From Oceanobacillus saliphilus (GTDB lineage: Bacteria; Bacillota; Bacilli; Bacillales; Amphibacillaceae), in assembly GCF_023522835.1 (NCBI RefSeq), contig NZ_JALCZU010000005.1, positions 186,001 to 250,000 on the forward strand: a stretch of DNA of 64,000 bases. Direction: 5' to 3'. The notes under the pieces are model-generated. The model was not told the origin of the DNA, made no database searches, and saw nothing but the letters and a program-made list of their open reading frames with translations. Below are positions 20,112 to 29,635 of this stretch, piece by piece; within the stretch, counting starts at the first letter, position 1; each line of letters begins with the position of its first letter. A program made the position numbers and the translations under genes.

Positions 20112-21050
20112 ATGAAATGGTCAGAAATCTGTATTCATACAACAAACGAAGCAATAGAACCAATCTCCAATATTCTGCATGAAACAGGCGCTAGCGGTCT
20201 CGTCATTGAAGATCCACTGGATTTGGTTAAAGTTCGAGAAAATGTTTTTGGAGAAATATATGATTTGGATCCGAATGAATACCCTGAAGAAGGCGTACGA
20301 ATAAAAGCTTACCTTCCTATCAATAGCTTTTTAGGCGAGACAGTTGAGGAAATTAAACAGGCGATTAATAACTTATTGATTTACGATATCGATCTTGGCA
20401 GAAACCAAGTATCTTTAAGTGAAATTAATGAAGAAGAATGGGCAACAGCCTGGAAGAAATATTACAAACCAGTTAAAATTTCCAAGAAGATCACCATTAC
20501 ACCTACATGGGAAGATTATTCTCCAGTATCCAGCGATGAAATAATTATTGAGCTGGATCCAGGTATGGCCTTTGGTACTGGAACACACCCTACAACAGTT
20601 CTAAGTATACAGGCATTAGAAGAATATTTAACTGATGATGATCTTGTTATTGATGTTGGCTGCGGCTCGGGTGTACTAAGCATTGCTGCTGCTAGACTAG
20701 GAGCAAAGAAAGTTTATGCCTATGATCTTGACGAAATAGCTGTCAATAGTACGAAGCTAAATGCAAAAGTTAATAAGCTGGATAACAAAATTATCGTAAA
20801 ACAAAATAATCTGCTTAATAATGTAAATATGAAAGCAATTGTTATTGTATCCAATATTCTAGCTGAAATTATCGTCCGATTTGTTGATGAGGCCTGGGAT
20901 AACCTGGTGGATGGCGGATTGTTTATTACTTCTGGGATCATTCAGAATAAAAGGCAGCTCGTTAAAGATAAACTTGAAGGGCAAGGTTTTGAAATTATTG
21001 CGGTTAACGAGATGGAAGATTGGATTTCAATTGTTGCCAGGAAAAGTTAA
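20112..21050 (+). CDS. prmA: Ribosomal protein L11 methyltransferase
   Basis: SAM-dependent trimethylation of ribosomal protein L11. The 312 residues have an N-terminal substrate-binding domain (MKWSEICIHTTNEAIEPIS) and a C-terminal Rossmann domain with PGMAFGTGTHPTTVLSIQAL, VIDVGCGSGVLSIAAARLGA and VSNILAEIIV. Called YqeT in B. subtilis, it lies directly after dnaJ and 36 bases before the rsmE start. Confidence 0.96.
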   Translation: MKWSEICIHTTNEAIEPISNILHETGASGLVIEDPLDLVKVRENVFGEIYDLDPNEYPEEGVRIKAYLPINSFLGETVEEIKQAINNLLIYDIDLGRNQVSLSEINEEEWATAWKKYYKPVKISKKITITPTWEDYSPVSSDEIIIELDPGMAFGTGTHPTTVLSIQALEEYLTDDDLVIDVGCGSGVLSIAAARLGAKKVYAYDLDEIAVNSTKLNAKVNKLDNKIIVKQNNLLNNVNMKAIVIVSNILAEIIVRFVDEAWDNLVDGGLFITSGIIQNKRQLVKDKLEGQGFEIIAVNEMEDWISIVARKS

Positions 21051-21086
21051 AAAGTCGCAATTATAAACATGAAGTGGGTGTGTGGA

Positions 21087-21857
21087 TTGCAAAGATATTT
21101 TATATCTTCTTCCAATTTTAGCGATAATGAAGTAATAATCACAGGGGATGATGTACATCACATCACCCGTGTAATGAGAAATCATATAGGTGACAAAATC
21201 ATTTGCAATAATGACGAGGGAAAGGCTGCTTTATGCCGTATATCGCTAATTGCTGATAATACGGTAACAGCAGAGATTGAAGCGTGGCTTGTGGAGTCCG
21301 TTGAACAGCCTGTTAACATTACAATTGCTCAAGGAATTCCTAAAGGTGATAAATTCGAATTGATTTTACAAAAAGGGACAGAACTTGGAGCTACGTGTTT
21401 TATTCCATACCAGGCTGCTAGGTCTGTTTCGCTTTGGGATGATAAGAAGCAAGCAAAAAAGATGAAACGCTTCGAGAAAATCGTTAAAGAAGCAAGTGAA
21501 CAAAGCCATAGAAATAAAGTACCTACTATAAAAAAAGCGATGAATCTGAATGCGTTACTAAATGAAAGCAAGAACTATGATGTAGCTATCTTTGCTTATG
21601 AGGAACAAGCAAAAGTTGCTCATTATCAATCATTCGGTAGAATTATAAATGAGCTTTTGCCAAATCAGAATCTCCTAGTATGTATAGGACCTGAGGGCGG
21701 ATTTTCAGAGAATGAAGCCGATTTACTGAAAGAAAGTGGATTTCATCCTGTCCGTCTCGGCCCCAGAATTTTGAGGACAGAAACAGCTGCATTATATGTG
21801 TTAGCAAGCATTTCCTATCATTTTGAAGAATTGAGGTGTGATGAATGCCAACAGTAG
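21087..21857 (+). CDS. rsmE: 16S rRNA (uracil(1498)-N(3))-methyltransferase
   Basis: SPOUT-class methyltransferase that modifies U1498 of 16S rRNA. The 256 residues begin MQRYFISSSNF, the family pattern, when TTG 21087 is used. The in-frame ATG at 21069 lacks a ribosome site and would add VCGL-type residues not usual in the family. The knot motifs CIGPEGGFSENEADLL and RLGPRILRTETAALYVL near the C-terminus bind SAM. It overlaps mtaB by 13 bases. Confidence 0.95.
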   Translation: MQRYFISSSNFSDNEVIITGDDVHHITRVMRNHIGDKIICNNDEGKAALCRISLIADNTVTAEIEAWLVESVEQPVNITIAQGIPKGDKFELILQKGTELGATCFIPYQAARSVSLWDDKKQAKKMKRFEKIVKEASEQSHRNKVPTIKKAMNLNALLNESKNYDVAIFAYEEQAKVAHYQSFGRIINELLPNQNLLVCIGPEGGFSENEADLLKESGFHPVRLGPRILRTETAALYVLASISYHFEELRCDECQQ

Positions 21858-23197
21858 CATTTCATACATTAGGCTGTAAGGTTAATCACTACGAAACGGA
21901 GGGTATATGGCGGATGTTCATGGACAATGGATATGAACGAGTTGACTTCGACCATGATTCAGATGTTTATGTCATTAACACATGTACCGTTACTAATTCC
22001 GGTGATAAAAAAAGCAGACAAGTAATCAGACGGGCCATCCGTAAAAATCCGGATGCAGTTATTTGTGTTACCGGATGTTATGCACAAACATCTCCAGGTG
22101 AAATTATGGAGATTCCAGGTGTAGATGTAGTTGTAGGTACGCAGGATCGTAAAAACATATTCAACTATATTGATGAACATAAGCATACCAAGGAACCAAT
22201 TAATGGTGTTTCCAATATTATGAAAAATCGTGTGTTTGAAGAAATGAATGTTCCTGTCTTTACTGATCGTACACGTGCATCTTTAAAAATACAGGAAGGA
22301 TGCAATAACTTTTGCACATTCTGTATTATTCCATGGTCTCGTGGTCTTCTTCGTTCTAGAGAACCTGAAAATGTAATCAAACAAGCTCATAAGCTGGTTG
22401 AAGCAGGTTATAAAGAACTTGTACTCACAGGCATTCATACTGCCGGTTATGGAGAAGATCTGAAGGATTATAATTTTGCCATGCTTCTAAGAGAACTGGA
22501 AGAGGTAGAAGGGCTCGAACGTATTCGAATCTCATCCATAGAAGCTAGTCAAATCACAGATGAAGTAATTGAGGTTCTGGACAATTCGAAAAAGATTGTA
22601 AGACATTTGCATATTCCACTGCAAGCAGGTTCCGATAACGTATTGACAAGAATGAGAAGAAAGTACTCAACGAGTTTCTACAAGGAAAAAGTGGATAAAA
22701 TTAGAAAGGCCTTACCAGGTCTCGCAATTACTTCAGATGTAATCGTTGGTTTCCCAGGTGAAACGGAAGAAGAATTCATGGAAACATATAACTTTATTAG
22801 AGAAATTGGCTACTCTGAATTGCATGTATTCCCATTCTCACGCCGAACAGGTACACCTGCCGCAAGAATGGAGAACCAAGTAGAAGATGAAGTAAAAGAA
22901 AACCGGGTACATCGACTAATAGCTTTATCGGATCAGTTGGCCAAAGAATATGCTTCACAGTATGAAAACGAAGTACTTGAGGTTATACCCGAAGAACGGA
23001 TCGTTGATGAGAATCATCCCGAGCGGCTTGTTGGCTATACGGACAATTATATGAAAGTTCAATTTGAAGGAACAGCAGATATGATTGGTAAAATTGTTCG
23101 CGTGAAAATAACTCAATCAGGTTATCCCTATAACGAAGGCCGTTTTGTGAGAATCATGGATAATGCTTCTCATGCAGGTGAAAAGGTTCATTTATAA
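21845..23197 (+). CDS. mtaB: tRNA (N6-threonylcarbamoyladenosine-C2)-methylthiotransferase
   Basis: Radical SAM methylthiotransferase that converts t6A37 to ms2t6A in ANN-decoding tRNAs (YqeV). The 450 residues show the N-terminal cluster cysteines in LGCKVNHYETE, INTCTVTNSGDKKSR and VTGCYAQ. The radical SAM motif is EGCNNFCTFCIIPWSRG, and a C-terminal TRAM domain follows after residue 380. The start overlaps rsmE, which indicates coupled translation at the end of the heat-shock operon. Confidence 0.96.
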   Translation: MPTVAFHTLGCKVNHYETEGIWRMFMDNGYERVDFDHDSDVYVINTCTVTNSGDKKSRQVIRRAIRKNPDAVICVTGCYAQTSPGEIMEIPGVDVVVGTQDRKNIFNYIDEHKHTKEPINGVSNIMKNRVFEEMNVPVFTDRTRASLKIQEGCNNFCTFCIIPWSRGLLRSREPENVIKQAHKLVEAGYKELVLTGIHTAGYGEDLKDYNFAMLLRELEEVEGLERIRISSIEASQITDEVIEVLDNSKKIVRHLHIPLQAGSDNVLTRMRRKYSTSFYKEKVDKIRKALPGLAITSDVIVGFPGETEEEFMETYNFIREIGYSELHVFPFSRRTGTPAARMENQVEDEVKENRVHRLIALSDQLAKEYASQYENEVLEVIPEERIVDENHPERLVGYTDNYMKVQFEGTADMIGKIVRVKITQSGYPYNEGRFVRIMDNASHAGEKVHL

Positions 23198-23222
23198 TAG
23201 CTCTGTAGAGAGGAAGATTTAA

Positions 23223-23894
23223 ATGCGTATTGAATTGGCTAAATATATTGATCATACACAACTAAAGCCCGAAACGACCAAAGAAAAAATAAAGCAAATT
23301 GTGGATGAGGCAAAAGAATATGAATTTGCTTCTGTTTGCGTAAATCCACATTGGGTCTCATATTGCTATGAACAATTGAAAGAGACTTCGGTGAAAGTAT
23401 GCACCGTAATCGGTTTTCCATTAGGAGCAACCTCGACTGCGACGAAAGCATTCGAGACGAAACAGGCAATTAAAGATGGTGCAGAAGAAGTTGATATGGT
23501 TATCAATGTAGGAGAATTAAAATCGGGTAATGACGATTTTGTTAAAGCCGATATTCAAGCGGTAGTGGATGCAGCAAAAGGCCATGCCCTTACAAAGGTT
23601 ATCATTGAGACTTCACTACTTTCAAATGAGGAAAAAGAACGTGCTTGTAAACTTGCTAAAGAAGCAGGTGCGGATTATGTGAAAACTTCTACCGGATTTT
23701 CAGGTGGAGGAGCCACAATAGAAGATATAAAATTAATGCGTAAAACGGTTGGCCCGGATATGGGTGTGAAAGCTTCTGGAGGAGTTCGTGACCTTGAAAC
23801 AACAAAGGCGATGATTGAAGCTGGAGCTACCCGCATTGGTGCAAGTGCTGGTATAGATATCGTAAATGGAAATAAAGGCTCATCTGATTATTAA
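23223..23894 (+). CDS. deoC: Deoxyribose-phosphate aldolase
   Basis: Splits 2-deoxyribose-5-phosphate into acetaldehyde and glyceraldehyde-3-phosphate, for use of deoxynucleosides. The 223 residues have [33 protein letters not shown] and the Schiff-base lysine in [15 protein letters not shown], plus the second lysine in [12 protein letters not shown]. It follows mtaB by 25 bases with a GAGAGGAAG site. In B. subtilis deoC sits with nupC and pdp elsewhere, so its place here is a lineage difference. The usual cytidine deaminase gene before era is also absent. Confidence 0.96.
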   Translation: MRIELAKYIDHTQLKPETTKEKIKQIVDEAKEYEFASVCVNPHWVSYCYEQLKETSVKVCTVIGFPLGATSTATKAFETKQAIKDGAEEVDMVINVGELKSGNDDFVKADIQAVVDAAKGHALTKVIIETSLLSNEEKERACKLAKEAGADYVKTSTGFSGGGATIEDIKLMRKTVGPDMGVKASGGVRDLETTKAMIEAGATRIGASAGIDIVNGNKGSSDY

Positions 23895-23955
23895 TATTTT
23901 CACCAAAACATGTATTGCACATCATAATTGGAATGCATATTATAATAAATAATCG

Positions 23956-23984
23956 TTGACCTCTTTAAAGGAATATATTATACT
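23956..23984 (+). promoter_or_regulatory. Sigma-A promoter of rpsU-yqeY
   Basis: TTGACC (23956-23961) and TATACT (23979-23984) are separated by exactly 17 bases, a strong housekeeping promoter about 70 bases before the rpsU start. Confidence 0.8.
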
Positions 23985-24055
23985 TTAACAAGGCATGAAA
24001 AGGTAATATATGTCTGTATAAATTGGTTTTGTGCTTCGGAGGGAGGGAAATTAGC

Positions 24056-24232
24056 ATGTCAAATACAACTCGCGTTCGTAAAAACGAGTCTCTTGAGGAT
24101 GCTCTTCGTCGCTTTAAACGCAGTGTGTCAAAAAGTGGTACACTACAGGAATATCGCAAGCGTGAACACTACGAAAAACCTAGTGTTAAACGTAAGAAGA
24201 AATCTGAAGCTGCTAGAAAGCGTAAATTCTAA
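24056..24232 (+). CDS. rpsU: 30S ribosomal protein S21
   Basis: Small basic ribosomal protein that helps mRNA pairing on the 30S platform. The 58-residue protein starts [18 protein letters not shown] at ATG 24056 behind GGAGGGAGGG; it ends in a Lys/Arg-rich tail. An upstream in-frame start at 24023 would add a non-conserved hydrophobic extension and is rejected. It is followed 15 bases later by yqeY, as in most Firmicutes. Confidence 0.97.
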   Translation: MSNTTRVRKNESLEDALRRFKRSVSKSGTLQEYRKREHYEKPSVKRKKKSEAARKRKF

Positions 24233-24247
24233 AGAGGGTGCAAGCGT

Positions 24248-24694
24248 ATGACGTTACTTGATCGTCTGAATCAAGATATGAAGCAAGCGATGAAGAACAA
24301 AGATAAAGAAGCCCTGAGCGTTATTCGCATGGTAAAAGCTTCCATACAAAATGAACTGATTAAACTTGGTAAAGATACGCTGTCTGAGGACGAAGATTTA
24401 ACCATTCTATCCAGAGAAGTTAAACAAAGGAAAGATTCCCTCCAGGAATTTAAAGCTGCTGGACGTGAAGATCTCGTTGAAAAACTTGAAAATGAACTGG
24501 TAATCGTACAAAGATACTTACCAGAGCAGCTATCAGAAGACGAACTATCAATAATTATTCAGTCAACAATTCAGGAAGTTAATGCTACATCTATCAAAGA
24601 TATGGGTAAAGTGATGGGTGCTTTAATGCCTAAAGTAAAAGGCAAAGCAGATGGCTCTCAAATAAAAAAAGCAGTGCAACAACAATTACAATAA
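24248..24694 (+). CDS. yqeY: GatB/YqeY domain-containing protein
   Basis: A 148-residue helical protein equal to the tail domain of GatB, the tRNA-dependent amidotransferase. [48 protein letters not shown] and the C-terminal [17 protein letters not shown] motif are typical. It probably binds tRNA, but its cell role is not established. Cotranscribed with rpsU and ended by a strong terminator. Confidence 0.93.
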   Translation: MTLLDRLNQDMKQAMKNKDKEALSVIRMVKASIQNELIKLGKDTLSEDEDLTILSREVKQRKDSLQEFKAAGREDLVEKLENELVIVQRYLPEQLSEDELSIIIQSTIQEVNATSIKDMGKVMGALMPKVKGKADGSQIKKAVQQQLQ

Positions 24695-24701
24695 GAAATA
24701 T

Positions 24702-24736
24702 AAAAGACTCCAGTCAACTTTGACTGGAGTCTTTTA
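24702..24736 (+). terminator. Terminator after yqeY
   Basis: A 15-bp perfect stem starting AAAAGACTCCAGTCA with a four-base loop ends in a T run. Confidence 0.92.
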
Positions 24737-24750
24737 CTATAGTGAGGAGA

Positions 24751-24912
24751 CTATTTGTTTTTTGATAGCAATCCAGTATAACGATTTTTCTTATATGGCT
24801 GCTTATTTCTATAATTATTTTCTGTAGAAAGGTAGTCATCGTTTCTCAAGTAGCCGTGATTATGGTAGTATTTAATTATGACGATGCTCCTTTTAAAAAA
24901 TAATGAAACCAA
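24751..24912 (-). CDS. Possible small minus-strand gene (53 codons)
   Basis: An open frame from TTG 24912 has AAAGAGGT six bases upstream on the minus strand. It would encode a basic Asn/Tyr/Lys-rich peptide with NHGYLRNDDYLSTENNY and KQPYKKNRYTGLLSKNK after a short hydrophobic start. I do not recognise it. Its ribosome site and start overlap the sigma-W-type promoter of yqeZ on the other strand, which weakens the case. No terminator of its own is clear. Confidence 0.25.
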   Translation of the reverse strand: MVSLFFKRSIVIIKYYHNHGYLRNDDYLSTENNYRNKQPYKKNRYTGLLSKNK

Positions 24913-24930
24913 TTACATACCTCTTTCGTA
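24904..24930 (+). promoter_or_regulatory. Sigma-W-type (ECF) promoter of yqeZ-floA-yqfB
   Basis: TGAAAC (24904-24909) and CGTA (24927-24930), 17 bases apart, match the sigma-W consensus (usual spacer about 16). The B. subtilis yqeZ-yqfA-yqfB operon is a known sigma-W target, so cell-envelope-stress control is likely here too. Confidence 0.75.
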
Positions 24931-24964
24931 TAAGTATGTAACAGGCTGAAGGAGGTGAATCACT

Positions 24965-26308
24965 TTGTCGGTAAAACGGGTTAGCCTATACATAGTGATA
25001 ATTGCTGCTATTTTTCTTACATTATTCACTTTTTCGGATGATATTGGTGCTGAAACCAATGCTGAACAAGGTGGAGGTAAAACCGTTTACGTCATACCGA
25101 TTGAAAGAGAAGTGGAACGGGGACTGGAAGCGTTTTTAACTCGTACGACACGGGAAGCAGTTGAAGCAGGTGCTGATCACATTATCTTTGAAATAGATAC
25201 ACCTGGAGGCAGAGTGGACTCAGCTGGTCAAATAGGTTCTTTGATTCAAAGCCTGAATGTACCAACTACAGCGTACATTGTAAATGAAGCATTGTCTGCA
25301 GGGTCTTATATCGCCTTATTTTCAGATACAATTTACTTTAAGCCTCATGCCACAATGGGTGCAAGTGGAATTATCAACTCCGATGGGACTGCTGCAGATG
25401 AAAAGGCACAATCTGCCTGGCTAGCCCAGATGCGCAGCGCTGCAGAGTCAACGGGAAGGGACCCATTGTATGCAGCCGCTATGGCAGATAACAGTATTGA
25501 CTTACCCGAATATGGCGCACCCGAAGGTAAATTTCTGACTCTTGGTCCTTCAGATGCACTAGAGGTTGGTTACTCGGATGGGACTGTGAATGACCGTGTT
25601 GAACTTTTATATCAACTTGGACTATCAGAGGCCACAGTGGTCGAAGCAGAAGCCTCTTTTGCTGAGGAAATTGCGAGATTTTTAACCAATCCCATCGTAA
25701 TTCCAATCCTCCTTTCGGTTGCGAGTCTTGGGCTTATCGTTGAACTATATTCACCGGGGTTTGGAGTACCGGGTATTATGGGATTGGTCTCCCTGCTTTT
25801 ATTCTTTTACGGCCATATTGTGGCGGGCCTTGCAGGAATGGAAGCCATTTTGTTACTTCTTCTTGGAATTGGTTTGATTGTGGCAGAGCTCTTTGTTCCT
25901 GGTGGCATTCTCGGTTTGCTTGGCATTGGAGCAATTATAGGTTCTTTATTCCTAGCTGGATACGATTTGGGACATATGTCCATGAGTATTGGCATTGCCT
26001 TTCTCGTAACAGTGGTGGCAGCAGTCATTCTATTTAGAAGAATTGGTATGGATAAGGGTATTTTTCGGCACATTATTCTTAAGGAACGTACCATGACGGA
26101 ACAGGGGTATGTATCTTCTGTCAACCGTTTGGAACTTCTAGGTTTGGAAGGTGTATCAGTGACTCCTTTAAGACCATCTGGCATCGGCTTATTCGATTAT
26201 GAACGGATAGACGTTGTGTCAGAAGGCGGCTTTATCGATAAGGATAAAATGATTAAAGTTGTTAAAGTAGAAGGAGCTCGTATTGTAGTAAGAGAAATAA
26301 AATTATAA
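24965..26308 (+). CDS. yqeZ: NfeD1b-type membrane-bound serine protease YqeZ
   Basis: Partner of flotillin FloA in membrane organisation under envelope stress. The 447 residues show a signal peptide or first helix (about 8-28), a ClpP-like domain (about 40-230) with DTPGGRVDSAGQIGSLI and the catalytic Ser in NEALSAGSYIALFSD, four or five membrane helices (about 240-365) and a C-terminal OB-fold NfeD domain with GLEGVSVTPLRPSGIG. It starts at TTG behind GAAGGAGGTGA. It is the first gene of the sigma-W-type operon. Confidence 0.95.
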   Translation: MSVKRVSLYIVIIAAIFLTLFTFSDDIGAETNAEQGGGKTVYVIPIEREVERGLEAFLTRTTREAVEAGADHIIFEIDTPGGRVDSAGQIGSLIQSLNVPTTAYIVNEALSAGSYIALFSDTIYFKPHATMGASGIINSDGTAADEKAQSAWLAQMRSAAESTGRDPLYAAAMADNSIDLPEYGAPEGKFLTLGPSDALEVGYSDGTVNDRVELLYQLGLSEATVVEAEASFAEEIARFLTNPIVIPILLSVASLGLIVELYSPGFGVPGIMGLVSLLLFFYGHIVAGLAGMEAILLLLLGIGLIVAELFVPGGILGLLGIGAIIGSLFLAGYDLGHMSMSIGIAFLVTVVAAVILFRRIGMDKGIFRHIILKERTMTEQGYVSSVNRLELLGLEGVSVTPLRPSGIGLFDYERIDVVSEGGFIDKDKMIKVVKVEGARIVVREIKL

Positions 26309-26329
26309 ATGAAAATAGGAGGATTTTAA

Positions 26330-27322
26330 ATGACATTAACAGAACTTATGCCGCTTATTATCATAGCGGTCATATTAATTGCAGTAGCAATATTGTTTAC
26401 ATTTGTACCAGTTGCGCTATGGATTAGCGCCCTCGCAGCCGGTGTAAGAGTAAGTATCTTCACTCTGATTGGGATGAGGTTACGTCGCGTTGTGCCAAGC
26501 CGTGTAATTAATCCACTGATTAAAGCACATAAAGCTGGATTGAATGTTAAGACAAATCAATTGGAGAGCCATTACTTGGCAGGTGGTAATGTGGACAGAG
26601 TTGTAAATGCATTGATTGCAGCTCATCGAGCAAATATCGAACTTCCATTTGAGCGTGGCGCAGCCATTGACTTGGCAGGTCGTAATGTATTGGAAGCAGT
26701 GCAAATGAGTGTTAACCCGAAAGTAATCGAAACCCCATTTATCGCTGGTATTGCTATGAATGGTATTGAAGTTAAAGCACTGGCGAGAATTACAGTACGT
26801 GCCAATATTGACCGACTTGTCGGTGGTGCTGGTGAAGAAACGATCATTGCGCGTGTAGGTGAAGGTGTCGTTAGTACGATTGGTAGCTCTGAGTCGCATT
26901 CTAGAGTACTCGAGAATCCGGATACCATCTCACAAACTGTACTAAGTAAAGGTCTTGATTCAGGTACAGCGTTTGAAATTCTATCGATTGATATTGCTGA
27001 TGTTGATATCGGTAAAAACATCGGTGCGATTCTGCAAACTGACCAGGCGGAAGCAGATAAAAACATTGCACAGGCAAAAGCCGAAGAACGTCGTGCAATG
27101 GCAGTGGCCCAAGAACAGGAAATGGTTGCACGCGTACAGGAAATGCGTGCAAAAGTTGTGGAAGCAGAGGCGGATGTACCTCTTGCTCTTGCAGAAGCTT
27201 TACGTAGCGGAAAAATGGGAGTAATGGATTACATGAATTATCAAAACATTGGTGCTGACACTGAAATGCGTGACACCATTGGTAAATTGACCAAAGACAG
27301 CAAGGAAGATGATCAAAAATAA
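26330..27322 (+). CDS. floA: Flotillin-like protein FloA
   Basis: Membrane scaffold protein of lipid-raft-like domains (YqfA in B. subtilis). The 330 residues have an N-terminal re-entrant hydrophobic segment (about 8-45), then the band-7/SPFH-like region with [21 protein letters not shown] and an Ala/Glu-rich helical C-terminus with [20 protein letters not shown]. Length matches FloA. It sits between yqeZ and yqfB with short gaps and an AGGAGG site. Confidence 0.97.
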   Translation: MTLTELMPLIIIAVILIAVAILFTFVPVALWISALAAGVRVSIFTLIGMRLRRVVPSRVINPLIKAHKAGLNVKTNQLESHYLAGGNVDRVVNALIAAHRANIELPFERGAAIDLAGRNVLEAVQMSVNPKVIETPFIAGIAMNGIEVKALARITVRANIDRLVGGAGEETIIARVGEGVVSTIGSSESHSRVLENPDTISQTVLSKGLDSGTAFEILSIDIADVDIGKNIGAILQTDQAEADKNIAQAKAEERRAMAVAQEQEMVARVQEMRAKVVEAEADVPLALAEALRSGKMGVMDYMNYQNIGADTEMRDTIGKLTKDSKEDDQK

Positions 27323-27353
27323 TGATGATTAACTTGCACAAAGGAGGGATCTG

Positions 27354-27860
27354 ATGGACTGGATTTTTGATAATCTCTTTATTATCATCATTATTGTTTC
27401 TGCACTGCTGGGATTTTTTAGAAGAAGTAATAATGAACAGGAGACACAAGAGGAAAAGAAAAAACCAGTTCCTCCAAAGACTGCCAGGGTTCCTAATGTT
27501 CCGCCGGAAAGAAGGCCACAGCCAAGAGCAGAGCGCCAGATTTATCGTGAAAATAGTAGGAAACCAGCTGTCTCAACAGCATCCATCGAGGAACAGCAGA
27601 AAGCCCAACTGGAAAGACTGGCGAGTAAATATACTACAATTACAGATTCCATCGAAGATCTTACAAGTCAATCTTCCGGTGGAAGCATTCTGATAGAACC
27701 AAAGAAAGTCTCGGAAGTAAGAAAAGAATATCTTAAAAAACAACTAGTCAGCAATTTTGAAGCCAAAGGGCTAGTGAATGGTATTATCATGTCCGAGTTA
27801 TTGGGATCACCAAGGGCAAAGAAACCGTACAAATCAGTAATACAGGATCGTACAAGATAA
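27354..27860 (+). CDS. yqfB: YqfB-position protein, single membrane anchor, function unknown
   Basis: Protein of 168 residues with an N-terminal membrane helix (MDWIFDNLFIIIIIVSALLG), a Pro/Arg-rich charged linker of about 60 residues and a short helical C-terminus (LVNGIIMSELLGSPRAKKPY). I recognise it by position after floA rather than by strong sequence signature. Being in the sigma-W-type operon suggests a role with FloA and YqeZ. AAAGGAGGGAT precedes the ATG and a terminator follows directly. Confidence 0.75.
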   Translation: MDWIFDNLFIIIIIVSALLGFFRRSNNEQETQEEKKKPVPPKTARVPNVPPERRPQPRAERQIYRENSRKPAVSTASIEEQQKAQLERLASKYTTITDSIEDLTSQSSGGSILIEPKKVSEVRKEYLKKQLVSNFEAKGLVNGIIMSELLGSPRAKKPYKSVIQDRTR

Positions 27861-27866
27861 TATAGT

Positions 27867-27911
27867 AAAGCCATTCATGCTAAGGTGTTACTTAGCATGA
27901 ATGGCTTTTTT
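27867..27911 (+). terminator. Terminator after yqfB
   Basis: An 18-bp perfect stem beginning AAAGCCATTCATGCTAAG with a six-base loop is followed by a T run. Confidence 0.93.
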
Positions 27912-28097
27912 TATGGACTGTGTACTAGATTACTTCGATTAAATAATGACCAATTGGTTTTATCAGTTAAGTTACCATTCCTTTCTTATCCATCCATTTG
28001 CATGTTTCCTCTTCCAATTATAAAGGGGGTAAAATCACCAATTCTGTTCTTATATTCTTTTTTCATTCATAAATATCTATGTGAGGGGGGATCATCA

Positions 28098-28379
28098 TTG
28101 GGTAAATGGCAACAACGTTTTCGTTCCTTATTAACTGAACAATTCTCTCTTCCTTCTGATGTTATTCTTGAAATGCCAAGAATAACCATTATTGGGCATA
28201 TCCATTTTTATATTGAAAATCATCAGGGATTGGCAACCTATTCCGAAAACGAACTCAAATTAAAAGTAAACAAAGGGTATGTTCAAATAAAAGGTTCCTC
28301 ATTTGTATTAAAAATGATGTTACCAAAAGAGATATTACTTGAAGGTACTATTTCAGAAGTGAAGTTTTTGATGAATTGA
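28098..28379 (+). CDS. yqfC: Sporulation protein YqfC
   Basis: A 93-residue mother-cell sporulation protein of unknown biochemistry. LPSDVILEMPRITIIGHIHF and IENHQGLATYSENELKLKV are family motifs, ending in PKEILLEGTISEVKFL. The frame is open from 27885, but that start lies in the upstream terminator. TTG 28098 has GAGGGGGG nine bases upstream and gives the family length. It forms a pair with yqfD; the corresponding B. subtilis pair is sigma-E dependent. Confidence 0.9.
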   Translation: MGKWQQRFRSLLTEQFSLPSDVILEMPRITIIGHIHFYIENHQGLATYSENELKLKVNKGYVQIKGSSFVLKMMLPKEILLEGTISEVKFLMN

Positions 28380-28400
28380 GCCTATATTAAGGGGGTTGCT

Positions 28401-29633
28401 ATGAAGAAGTTTAGGAATGGATCTGACAACATTGCAGGATATGTAACTATCTTAGTCAAAGGCACCGCTCCAGAGTTGTTTTTCCAAAAGTGTGCAAGTG
28501 AAGGGATCAGAGTTTGGGATGTAAAAAAAAACGATAAAGAATCATGTGAAGGTAATATAAGACTCTCCGACATAAAAAAAATGAAAACGATAAGAAGAAA
28601 AACGATATACAAAGTTTCTTTTATCGGAAGAAACGGTTATCCATTCTTAATAAGCCGTTTTTTTAGAAAGAAACCGTTAGTTATCGGATTAATTTTCAGT
28701 TTTCTGTTATTTCTATTGCTCTCCAACATTATTTGGGAAGTAAAAATTACAGGTGTACCAAAAGATATTGAAGAAAAAATAGACAAGCAGCTAACCAGTT
28801 ATGGTGTTCACCCGGGTGCGTGGCTGTTCTCACTGAAAACACCAACTGAAATCCAGCAGAAATTAATTGAGGATATCCCTGAACTTCTGTGGGCCGGGGT
28901 GGATCAAAAGGGGACAACCTTCTATCTAGAAGGTGTGGAAAAAATAATTGTTCAGGAAGCAGACCCTAAACAACCAAGAAATCTTGTTGCTTCTAAAAAG
29001 GGTGTTATCACTAAAATGTATGTATCCAAAGGAACTCCGATGGTTAAAGTGAATGATTACGTTGAACCTGGTGATATACTTGTATCAGGTTCCCTTCAGA
29101 ATATAGAAGAGAGTAATTCAGAAGAAAAGGATGAAGAAGAAAAACAGGTAGTTGAACACATTGCAGCAGAGGCGGAAATTACTGCAAATACATGGTATGA
29201 GGTATCTCTAACTGTACCACTTGAATATAATTATGAACAACTTACAGGAAACGTTGAAAAGAAATTTTATTTGAAGACAGGGAACTTCCAACTCCCGATT
29301 TGGGGCTTCAAAGAGCCTCCTTACGAGGATATTCATAGGGAAATCACGGAAAATAAACTTAATTTCCTGAAATGGGAACTCCCTGTCTCCATTATTGAAA
29401 CGGTTTTAAGCGAAAAACAATATATAGCAGAGGAGCGGACAAAAGAAGAAGCGATTGAAGCAGGTATTGAGCAAGCGGTTATTAAATTAAAGCAAGAATT
29501 GGGACCAGACGCAAAAATATTGTCAGAAAAAGTTTTGCATGAAACTATAGAGCGTGGTAAAGTTAAATTAAGCTTATATGTTTCAGTGGAAGAAAATATA
29601 GTAAAGCTTGCACCAATAAATCAAGGAGATTGA
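28401..29633 (+). CDS. yqfD: Sporulation protein YqfD
   Basis: Stage IV type mother-cell membrane protein of 410 residues. An N-terminal cytosolic domain is followed by a basic stretch (FFRKKPLVIG) and one membrane helix (about 92-112), then a long outer domain with VPKDIEEKIDKQLTSYGV and EDIPELLWAGVDQKGTTFYL. It contains an acidic low-complexity patch (NSEEKDEEEKQVVE). The gene is transcribed after yqfC and its stop is two bases before the phoH start. Confidence 0.92.
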   Translation: MKKFRNGSDNIAGYVTILVKGTAPELFFQKCASEGIRVWDVKKNDKESCEGNIRLSDIKKMKTIRRKTIYKVSFIGRNGYPFLISRFFRKKPLVIGLIFSFLLFLLLSNIIWEVKITGVPKDIEEKIDKQLTSYGVHPGAWLFSLKTPTEIQQKLIEDIPELLWAGVDQKGTTFYLEGVEKIIVQEADPKQPRNLVASKKGVITKMYVSKGTPMVKVNDYVEPGDILVSGSLQNIEESNSEEKDEEEKQVVEHIAAEAEITANTWYEVSLTVPLEYNYEQLTGNVEKKFYLKTGNFQLPIWGFKEPPYEDIHREITENKLNFLKWELPVSIIETVLSEKQYIAEERTKEEAIEAGIEQAVIKLKQELGPDAKILSEKVLHETIERGKVKLSLYVSVEENIVKLAPINQGD

Positions 29634-29635
29634 TT

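Noticed and set aside
25807-26184. Long minus-strand frame opposite yqeZ
   Set aside because: It is the shadow of the membrane-helix part of yqeZ, has no ribosome site, and its composition mirrors the coding strand.
26480-27449. Several overlapping minus-strand frames of 139-182 codons opposite floA and yqfB
   Set aside because: FloA is strongly conserved and fully explains this region; the reverse frames overlap each other and lack start signals.
27885-28097. N-terminal extension of yqfC
   Set aside because: It begins inside the yqfB terminator and encodes non-conserved sequence; TTG 28098 has the ribosome site.
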